Source: Microbispora bryophytorum (GTDB lineage: Bacteria > Actinomycetota > Actinomycetes > Streptosporangiales > Streptosporangiaceae). From it: 64,000 nt of DNA. The stretch covers positions 1 through 64,000 of the forward strand of contig NZ_VIRL01000021.1 in the NCBI RefSeq assembly GCF_006874465.1, written 5' to 3'. The notes under the pieces are model-generated. The model made no database searches. It saw only the letters and a list, made by a program, of their open reading frames with translations, and was not told the origin of the DNA. Both the position numbers and the translations under genes were made by a program. Of this stretch, positions 57,998 to 64,000 are shown one piece after another; the first letter of the stretch is position 1, and the number at the start of each line of letters is the position of its first letter.

Positions 57998-59721
57998 AGG
58001 ACGCCCCTCTCCCGTACGGCCTTGTCGGCCTCCCGCAGCCGGGCCGCCGTCTCCGGAGCCGGGCCCAGCCCCTCCAGCAGGGAGGTGAAGCGGGCGCGTT
58101 CCTCGTCGAGCAGCGCGCGGACGCGCCGCCGCAGGTCCTCACGCGCGTCCTGCGTCAGCGCGCGTACGGCCTGGTCGCCGAAGACGGCTTCGAGCAGCTT
58201 CTGGCTGAGCACGCCGGTGCCGCCGGCGATGCCCAGCTCGATGCCGGTGATCCCGCCGGTCGTGGAGAACACCGCCAGCATGATCAGCACGCCGAGGCTG
58301 TTCACGCCGAACGACGCCGCCCGCGCGAGCGTGCGCCGGTCGGCGCCCTCGGAGCGGACGAGGTCGAGCACGTGCCCCTGCCAGGCGCGTACGGCCACGC
58401 CTGCCCGGGCGGGCAGATCGGCGGACGCGCGGCCGAGCCGCCCGGAGACGGCGACGCCGGACTTCTCCAGCAGGTCGCGCCCGGCGGGCAGGGCCAGCCA
58501 CGCCTCGACGGCACGCTCCGCGGCGGCGTCGGCGGTGGCGCGGATCAGCGACTCCACCCCGCTCTCCAGCGCGACCCGCAGCTCCCTGTCGGGCGCCGGG
58601 CGGCCGCGGAGGGCGGCGGCGAGGCGGTCGCGCAGCCAGCCGATGCGGGACTCCAGGGCCCGCATGAGGTCGCCGGTGCCGACGAAGTCCTGCCAGCGGG
58701 CCAGCACCTCGCCGCGCAGCAGCCTGCCGTCGCGCATCCCCTCGTCGAACGCCGACATCGCCACGTCGTACGCCCTGCCCGCGATGTCGCGCAGCTCGTC
58801 GATCCCCGCCCGCTGGCGCTCCACCCGGTCGGCCAGGTCGGGCACCCGGGTGCCGAGGCTGTCCAGGGCGCCGGACAGGGTGCGCCGTACGACCTCGGCC
58901 CGCGCCTTGGCGTCCACGGACAGGTCGGCGAGCCAGGTCGCGATCGGCTGCACGACGTGGCCGGGCAGCCGGGCGCGCTCCGACGGCAGCTCGAGCTCGG
59001 GGACGGCGAACAGCGGTGTGCCGCCCAGGCCGTTCTCCCTCAGGAGGCGGGTCAGGTCGGCGGCCACGGGTCCGCGTGCCTCGTCCGGGACCCTCTGCAG
59101 GATCACCGCGAGGGCCGTGCTCCGCTCCCGGGCCAGGCGCAGGAAACTCCACGGCACCTCGTCGGCGTACCGCGCGGCGGTCGTGACGAACAGCCACAGG
59201 TCGGCCGCGGCGAGCAGCTGCGCGGCCAGCTCGCGGTTGGCCGTGACGATTGAGTCGATGTCGGGGGCGTCGAGCAGCGCCAGCCCGGGCGGCAGGGCGT
59301 CCACGGGGGCGATCCGCAGGGTGCCGGGCTCGCCGCGTCCCCCGCCGGCCGCCCCGCCGGTCACCCTCGCCAGCCCGGGCAGGATCGTGGTGGAGGTGAA
59401 CCAGGCGGTGTCGTCCGGGCTGCACACCAGGGTCGGCGCGAGCGTGGTGGGCCGCAGCACCCCGGGCTCGGTCACGAGCATGCCGGCCAGCGAGTTGACC
59501 AGGGTGGACTTGCCGGCCCCGGTGGACCCGCCGACCACGGCGAGCAGCGGCGCGTCGATGGCCGACAGGCGGGGCAGCAGGTAGTCGTCGAGCTGCCCGC
59601 GCAGCTCCGCCAGGACGCGCCGGTCGGCCGCGGCGTCCCCGACCTCCAGGGGGAACAGGTCCTGATCGAGGTGACGCCGCAGGCTCTCCAGAGCGGACCG
59701 CAACCTGTCGCTCCCCGCCAT
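57994..59721 (-). CDS. Dynamin-like GTPase (DynA-like)
   Basis: 575-residue dynamin-family GTPase. P-loop GGSTGAGKST (64-73), RPTTLAPTLV, LLDAPDIDSI as G3 and VILQRVPDE in the G4 region, which lacks a clear NKxD. The C-terminal half is helical, with a hydrophobic segment about 470-510 (GVNSLGVLIMLAVFSTTGGITG) and a basic tail. First of a two-gene operon with the second dynamin, consistent with a DynA-DynB heteromeric complex at division septa. Start ATG 59721. Confidence 0.88.
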   Translation of the reverse strand: MAGSDRLRSALESLRRHLDQDLFPLEVGDAAADRRVLAELRGQLDDYLLPRLSAIDAPLLAVVGGSTGAGKSTLVNSLAGMLVTEPGVLRPTTLAPTLVCSPDDTAWFTSTTILPGLARVTGGAAGGGRGEPGTLRIAPVDALPPGLALLDAPDIDSIVTANRELAAQLLAAADLWLFVTTAARYADEVPWSFLRLARERSTALAVILQRVPDEARGPVAADLTRLLRENGLGGTPLFAVPELELPSERARLPGHVVQPIATWLADLSVDAKARAEVVRRTLSGALDSLGTRVPDLADRVERQRAGIDELRDIAGRAYDVAMSAFDEGMRDGRLLRGEVLARWQDFVGTGDLMRALESRIGWLRDRLAAALRGRPAPDRELRVALESGVESLIRATADAAAERAVEAWLALPAGRDLLEKSGVAVSGRLGRASADLPARAGVAVRAWQGHVLDLVRSEGADRRTLARAASFGVNSLGVLIMLAVFSTTGGITGIELGIAGGTGVLSQKLLEAVFGDQAVRALTQDAREDLRRRVRALLDEERARFTSLLEGLGPAPETAARLREADKAVRERGVL

Positions 59722-59729
59722 GCTTCCGA

Positions 59730-59745
59730 CCTTCCCTGAGGAAGG
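59730..59745. terminator. Small hairpin between lipoprotein and DynA-like genes
   Basis: CCTTCC (59730-59735) pairs with GGAAGG (59740-59745) around CTGA, in the 48-bp gap between the lipoprotein stop and the dynamin start. Weak terminator or spacer structure. Confidence 0.4.
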
Positions 59746-59769
59746 CCGACGAATCCGCCGCCCCGGCCC

Positions 59770-60330
59770 TCAGGCGGCGGGAGTGGGCGCGGAATTCGGC
59801 GCGGGCAGCAGCACCTTGCACTTGTCGTACGCCTTGGCCGCCTTCGGGTCCGCCGTCGGGGGATCGCGGCGCACCCGCCCGTCCGCGGGCAGCTCGGCGC
59901 CGTTGTCCTTCATGCAGGTGCGGAACGCCTGCATGGCCTGCGGATCGGCGCCGCGCCGGCCGCCGAACCCGCCCCTGCCGCCTTGCGGCATCAGGGAGCG
60001 GCACGCCTCGAACGCCTTGCTCATGGCGGGGTCCATCGACCGGAACCCGCCGAAGCCTCCGCTCGGTCTGGCCGTCGGTCGTGCTGTCGGCCTGTCCGTC
60101 GGCCTGCCGCCGGGCCTTCCCCAAGGCCGCCCGCTCGGCAGCGTGACGCCGTTCTTGCGCAGGCACTCGGTGAACGCGGCCTGGGGCCCGGCGCTCGAAC
60201 CGCCGCCGGCGGCGGCCTGCGTCGTGGTCGTGGTCGTGGCGGCGGTGTCGTCACCCCCGCCGCAGCCGGTCACCGTGACCGCCAGGACCGCCGCGGCGGC
60301 CGCGATGGACAGGTATCGCAAGTGGATCAC
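59770..60330 (-). CDS. Lipoprotein with duplicated Cys-x-x-x-x-G module
   Basis: 186-residue exported lipoprotein (lipobox VTVTGC, Cys about 22). After a Thr-rich spacer there are two similar modules, AFTECLRKNGVTLPSG...AFEACRSLMP and AFRTCMKDNGAELPAD...AYDKCKVLLP, each with two Cys likely to form a disulfide; an RPTxRPT repeat lies between. GTG 60330 overlaps the end of the histidine kinase gene by 4 bp, so it is the last gene of the MacB/two-component operon. No named family; possibly the periplasmic ligand or stress sensor of that system. Confidence 0.8.
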   Translation of the reverse strand: MIHLRYLSIAAAAAVLAVTVTGCGGGDDTAATTTTTTQAAAGGGSSAGPQAAFTECLRKNGVTLPSGRPWGRPGGRPTDRPTARPTARPSGGFGGFRSMDPAMSKAFEACRSLMPQGGRGGFGGRRGADPQAMQAFRTCMKDNGAELPADGRVRRDPPTADPKAAKAYDKCKVLLPAPNSAPTPAA

Positions 60331-61943
60331 CCTAGCCTTTCGTCGGGAGCCTCTTGCCGAGGAGCCCCTCGTCGAGGGACCTCCGGTCGAGGAGGGCATA
60401 CGGGGAGGCGGACGCGGAAGACCGCGCCGCGGCCGGGCTCGCTGTCGGCCGTGATGGTGCCGCCGTGGGCCTGGACGAGAGCGGCGGCGATGGACAGCCC
60501 GAGCCCCGTGCCGCCGGAGTCCGACCGGCTGCGCGAGGGATCGGCGCGGTAGAACCTCTCGAAGACGCGCTCGGCGTCGCCGGGGGACAGACCGGGCCCG
60601 TCGTCGGCCACCTCGATCAGGGCCTGCGATCCGGACACGATCCCCACGCCGACGCGGAACGCGGTGCCCGCGGGAGTGTGCCGCAAGGCGTTGCTGACGA
60701 GGTTGCCGACGACCTGGCGCAGCCGCGCCTCGTCGCCGAGCACCCGCACCGGCGCGTCCGAGTCGTCCAGCCGCAGCAGGTCGATCTCCCGGTCCGGCGC
60801 GAGGGTCTGCGCGTCGAGCACCGCCCCGGCCGCGAGGCTGAGCACGTCGACCGGGCGGCGTTCGAGAGGGCGCTGCTGGTCGAGCCGGGCGAGCAGCAGC
60901 AGGTCGTCCACCAGCAGGCCCATCCGCACCGCCTGGTCCTCGATGCGGCGCAGCAACAGGACGGGATCCTGCGAACTCTGCTGCCGATACAGCTCGGCGA
61001 AGCCGCGGATCGAGGTGAGCGGGGTGCGCAGCTCGTGGGACGCGTCGGTCATGAAGCGGCGCATCCGCTCCTGCGACGCCTCCCGCTCCCGGAACGCCGT
61101 CTCGATCTGCGTGAGCATGCCGTTGATGGACCGGCCGAGACGGCCCATCTCCGTGCGCCGGTGCCGGAGCGGGACGCGCCGCGACAGGTCTCCGGCCGCG
61201 ATCGCCTCCGCCGTCCGTTCGATCTCCCCCAGCGGGCGCAGGCTGCGCCGTACGAGCCAGTAGCAGGCGATCCCGAGCGCGACGAGCACCGCGAGGCCGA
61301 CCCCGATGACGATCACCGCCAGCCGGGAGACCGTGCCGTCGATGTCGGCCAGGCTGATGGCCGCGACGCGGAAGCCGGCGCCGCCCTCCTCGCGTACGGC
61401 GATCGCCCGCCACAGCGCTCCCGAGGGGCCCTCGACCGTGAACAGCCACAGCCTGCGGTCCTGCCGCGGCCTGGGCAGCGCGGGCAGCGGATCGGCGTTC
61501 GGCGGCTCCTGTACGGTGCGGACGACACCGCCGTCGCGGTCGAGCAGGACGATGTAGAACGAGCCGAACTGGCGCGGCGGCCGGGACAGGTTGCCCGTGG
61601 CCTGCAACGGAGGCTGCGGCTCCACCGGGCGCCGGCCGACGGCCATCAGCTGCCCGTCGACCCGGTCCACCAGATAACCCCGCAGGAGTTGCACGGCGAA
61701 GCCGCCGGTCAGCGCGATCGCGAGCGTCACGAGCAGCAGCGTCCCCGCCACGAGCCGCAGCCAGAGCGGGCTCCTCGCCGCCCGGCGCCGCAGCTCGCGG
61801 ACGCTCAGCAGGCGCAGCCCACCGACCGCGCGCGACAGCCGGGGCCACCGGCGGGCGCGGGTGGGCTCACCGGTCTTCGCACCGGCGTCGCGGGCCCGCC
61901 CGCCGGCGTGGAGCAGATCACTGACGCGGCGCACGAAGGACAT
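60327..61943 (-). CDS. OmpR-type sensor histidine kinase
   Basis: 538-residue membrane kinase. TM1 about 62-82 and TM2 about 208-230 bracket an extracytoplasmic sensor; HAMP follows; phospho-acceptor His303 lies in FMTDASHELRTPLTSI; the ATPase shows NLVSNALRHTP, EVADDGPGLSP and SGGTGLGLSI. Its gene overlaps its response regulator by 26 bp and the lipoprotein by 4 bp. With a MacB permease in the operon it may sense cell-envelope stress or an antimicrobial. Confidence 0.96.
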   Translation of the reverse strand: MSFVRRVSDLLHAGGRARDAGAKTGEPTRARRWPRLSRAVGGLRLLSVRELRRRAARSPLWLRLVAGTLLLVTLAIALTGGFAVQLLRGYLVDRVDGQLMAVGRRPVEPQPPLQATGNLSRPPRQFGSFYIVLLDRDGGVVRTVQEPPNADPLPALPRPRQDRRLWLFTVEGPSGALWRAIAVREEGGAGFRVAAISLADIDGTVSRLAVIVIGVGLAVLVALGIACYWLVRRSLRPLGEIERTAEAIAAGDLSRRVPLRHRRTEMGRLGRSINGMLTQIETAFREREASQERMRRFMTDASHELRTPLTSIRGFAELYRQQSSQDPVLLLRRIEDQAVRMGLLVDDLLLLARLDQQRPLERRPVDVLSLAAGAVLDAQTLAPDREIDLLRLDDSDAPVRVLGDEARLRQVVGNLVSNALRHTPAGTAFRVGVGIVSGSQALIEVADDGPGLSPGDAERVFERFYRADPSRSRSDSGGTGLGLSIAAALVQAHGGTITADSEPGRGAVFRVRLPVCPPRPEVPRRGAPRQEAPDERLG

Positions 61944-62607
61944 AGCCCACGCCGCGGAGCGTGTGGATCAGCTTCGGCCCGGCCGTGTCGATCTTGCGCC
62001 GGAGGTAGGAGACGTACGACTCGACCACGTTGCGGTCGCCGCCGAAGTCATAGTGCCAGACATGGTCGAGAATCTGCGCCTTCGACACCACCCGGCCCTG
62101 ATTGATCATGAAGTAGCGCAGCAGCTTGAACTCGGTGGGCGACAGCCGTACGGGAACGCCGTCCCGCCAGACCTGCCGGGAGTCCTCGTCGAGCTCCAGA
62201 TCGGCGACGTGCAGCCGGGCGGGGACGGCGTCGCCGCCGCGCGTGCGCCGCAGCACGGCCCGGATCCGCGCGAGCACCTCCTCCAGGCTGAACGGCTTGG
62301 TGACGTAGTCGTCGCCGCAGCCGAGCCCGGTGATCTTGTCCTCGTTCGCGTCCCTGGCGGTGAGGAACAGCACGGGGATCCGCCGCCCGGAGGCGTGGAG
62401 CCGGTCGGAGACGGCGAAGCCGTCCAGATCCGGCAGCATGACATCGAGCACGATCAGATCGGGATGCACCTTGGCGGCGATCTGGACCGCCTCGCGGCCG
62501 GAGGACGCGGTGATCACCTCGAACCCGGCGTATCGGAGGCTCGCCGACAGCAACTCCCTGATGTCGGGCTCGTCGTCGACGACCAGCAGCCGGCCTTCCC
62601 TGATCAC
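61918..62607 (-). CDS. OmpR/PhoB-family response regulator
   Basis: 229 residues. Receiver with acidic DD at 11-12, phospho-acceptor Asp55 (VLDVMLPD), conserved LTARD Thr and Lys of YVTKPF. The winged-helix effector (about 130-225) has RLSPTEFKLLRYFMINQGRVVSKAQILDHVWHYDFGG and RGVGYVLRAP. It is directly paired with the kinase and overlaps the DUF5666-like gene by 4 bp. Confidence 0.97.
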   Translation of the reverse strand: MIREGRLLVVDDEPDIRELLSASLRYAGFEVITASSGREAVQIAAKVHPDLIVLDVMLPDLDGFAVSDRLHASGRRIPVLFLTARDANEDKITGLGCGDDYVTKPFSLEEVLARIRAVLRRTRGGDAVPARLHVADLELDEDSRQVWRDGVPVRLSPTEFKLLRYFMINQGRVVSKAQILDHVWHYDFGGDRNVVESYVSYLRRKIDTAGPKLIHTLRGVGYVLRAPRQ

Positions 62608-63227
62608 GATCCCGCCCTCCGGCCCATCGCCGAGCCCTCGGTGACCGACGTCGCCGCCACCTGCCCCTGGGCGTCGGCGGTCCCCGCGACGGTGACGAAG
62701 CTGCCCGGCTTGAGGTCGGAGATCTTCCCCTGCTTGGTGACCTGCACCTTGGTGCCGCCCGACGTCGTCACCGTGACCACGCCGCCGTTCACGGTCTGGA
62801 CATAGATCTTGTCGCCGTCGACCAGCTTGACCGTGCCGAAGGTCGTGCCGCCGGGCCCTGCTCCCGCCCCCGCGCCCGCTCGTCTTCCCGCTCCGCCGCC
62901 CGCGCCCGCGAATCCGCCGCCCCCGCCCGCGCCTCGGGCGTACCCGCCCGCTCCTCCACCACCTGCTCCACCACCGGGGGCCTGACCGGCGCCGGCGTAC
63001 GCACCGGCACCGGCCGCGCGGGACGGGAACCGGCCCGGCGTGGAGCCGCCCAGGAGCTTCTGCACCTGGATGCCGAGGAGCAGCCCGGCCACGAGCAGGA
63101 CGCCTCCGGCCAGGGCGAGCGTCAGCTTCGACCCGCCCAGCCGAGCGGGACGCGCCGCCAGCACCTCCTGGAGGTCGTCGTCGAACGGCGAGGTCTCCAG
63201 AAGCTCCTCGGTGTCGTGCCTGCTCAC
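62604..63227 (-). CDS. Gly/Ala-rich single-span protein with a DUF5666-like domain
   Basis: 207-residue protein: cytosolic head 1-32, one membrane helix (about 34-54), a long Gly/Ala low-complexity linker (about 70-125), then a small beta-rich domain GTVKLVDGDKIYVQTVNGGVVTVTTSGGTKVQV...LKPGSFVTVAGT of DUF5666 type. It is located between the permease and the response regulator, coupled to the latter. A periplasmic adaptor for the MacB-type exporter is plausible but not shown. Confidence 0.85.
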   Translation of the reverse strand: MSRHDTEELLETSPFDDDLQEVLAARPARLGGSKLTLALAGGVLLVAGLLLGIQVQKLLGGSTPGRFPSRAAGAGAYAGAGQAPGGGAGGGGAGGYARGAGGGGGFAGAGGGAGRRAGAGAGAGPGGTTFGTVKLVDGDKIYVQTVNGGVVTVTTSGGTKVQVTKQGKISDLKPGSFVTVAGTADAQGQVAATSVTEGSAMGRRAGS

Positions 63228-63255
63228 ATTCGTCTCCCTTCCATGGGCCCGGCCA

Positions 63256-64000
63256 TCACTCGAAGCGCAGGGCTTCGATCGGCCGCAGCCCGGCGGCGCG
63301 GTTGGCGGGGTAGCTGCCGAAGAACAGGCCGATCGCGATCGAGACGCCGAGCGCCAGCGCGATCGACGTGGGGACGATCACCGGCTGCACGCCCGCGATC
63401 GTGAACTGGGCGCCGATCACGGCGATCAGCACGCCGATCAGGCCGCCGACGAGGCTGAGCATCGTCGCCTCGGCGAGGAACTGGCCCAGGATCGCGCCCT
63501 TGGGCGCGCCGATCGCCTTACGGATGCCGATCTCCCTGGTCCGCTCGGTGACCGTGACGAGCATGATGTTGGTGATGCCGATGCCGCCGACGAGCAGGCT
63601 GATCGCGGCCACCGCGCCGAGCAGGACCGTGAACGTCCCCGTCGCCGCGCTGACCGTCTCCTGCAGGGTCGCCTGGTTGAGGATGCGGTAGTCGGCGCCC
63701 GCCGCGTTGGTGATGCCGTGCCGCTGGTCGAGCACCTCGGTGACCTCGGTCTGCGCGGCGTCCACCGCCTCGGCGCTCTTGGCCTGGACGAGGATCTGTC
63801 CCAGCGGCCCGAATCCGGTCAGGCTCTGCTGCACGGCGGGCAGCGGGGCGATGGCCACGTCGTCGGCGTCCTGGAACCCGGACGAGCCGGCCTCCTTGAG
63901 CACCCCCACGACGGTGAACGGCACGCCCGACACGGTGATCTGCTTGCCGAGGGGATCGACCGTGCCGAACAGGTTCTCGGCCACCGTCTGACCGATCACC
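63256..64000 (-). CDS. MacB-type ABC transporter permease, 5' end beyond window
   Basis: The C-terminal ~248 residues of an FtsX/MacB_PCD permease. Part of the periplasmic domain (FTVVGVLKEAGSSGFQDADDVAIAPL) is followed by three membrane helices, with the conserved IGIRKAIGAPKGAILGQFL loop and GSYPANRAAGLRPIEALRFE end. MacB-family systems export peptides, antibiotics or lipoproteins. The gene continues off the right edge; its ATPase and likely adaptor are expected there. 28 bp precede the DUF5666-like gene, so operon organisation is likely. Confidence 0.93.
   Translation of the reverse strand, partial: VIGQTVAENLFGTVDPLGKQITVSGVPFTVVGVLKEAGSSGFQDADDVAIAPLPAVQQSLTGFGPLGQILVQAKSAEAVDAAQTEVTEVLDQRHGITNAAGADYRILNQATLQETVSAATGTFTVLLGAVAAISLLVGGIGITNIMLVTVTERTREIGIRKAIGAPKGAILGQFLAEATMLSLVGGLIGVLIAVIGAQFTIAGVQPVIVPTSIALALGVSIAIGLFFGSYPANRAAGLRPIEALRFE

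Noticed and set aside
56312-59584. Plus-strand open frame of over 1000 codons opposite the dynamin pair
   Set aside because: No domain is recognisable, composition is biased, and the minus strand holds two GTPases with intact motifs.
1-64000. Prophage, integrative element or recent transfer island
   Set aside because: No integrase, transposase, tRNA target or repeat boundary is seen, and G+C is even apart from short promoter regions.

Overview
The window is about 70% or more G+C, dense with genes, and rich in secreted proteins, conservons, Lsr2, F420-type oxidoreductases and dynamin pairs. This points to a filamentous, sporulating actinomycete. Streptosporangiaceae (Nonomuraea/Microbispora-like) is my inference from protein style, not a measured placement. 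I see no insertion sequence, phage gene, CRISPR array, tRNA or rRNA. Both ends cut through genes: a GH62 arabinofuranosidase on the left and a MacB-type permease on the right.

Layout. 0-10 kb: secreted arabinofuranosidase with LacI-type operators upstream; an orphan response regulator beside the eroded remains of its kinase; a Pro/Thr-rich secreted protein; a MATE exporter; a Cys-rich secreted peptide; and a coupled pair of a membrane-anchored solute-binding protein and a solute-binding/VWA protein. 10-20 kb: LLM oxidoreductase, divergent Lsr2 paralogue, small orphan genes, a DNA-repair pair (Nei-like glycosylase and spore photoproduct lyase), a methyltransferase/TetR pair with twin operators, a HAD hydrolase and a Gfo/Idh oxidoreductase. 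20-32.5 kb: Ohr-like peroxidase with a repeat-built N-terminus, chitin/cellulose LPMO, ArsR-CDF metal efflux, GT2-GT9 pair, DUF6220-multicopper oxidase operon, SH3-repeat secreted protein, and a sugar ABC importer.

32.8-40.6 kb is the most interesting block. P450, class I terpene synthase and class II diterpene cyclase are translationally coupled on the minus strand. They are followed 200 bp downstream, same strand, by a complete conservon (CvnA sensor-like kinase, CvnB roadblock, CvnC DUF742, CvnD GTPase). This looks like a compact diterpenoid pathway with a GTPase signalling module beside it. No GGPP synthase is in the window.

40.8-64 kb: 30-residue membrane peptide with its own terminator, SGNH esterase with CBM2, SDR, EF-hand protein, PucR-like regulator, flavin amine oxidase, IclR regulator with homogentisate dioxygenase and fumarylacetoacetase (tyrosine catabolism), L,D-transpeptidase, VOC protein, NfeD-SPFH membrane operon, flavin monooxygenase opposite an MFS exporter, DoxX, a DynA/DynB-like dynamin pair, and an operon of MacB permease, DUF5666-like protein, OmpR-type two-component system and Cys-repeat lipoprotein.

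The recurrent theme of the secreted and transport genes is plant polysaccharide use (arabinoxylan, xylan esters, cellulose/chitin). Several divergent gene pairs carry clear perfect palindromes that are likely local operators.
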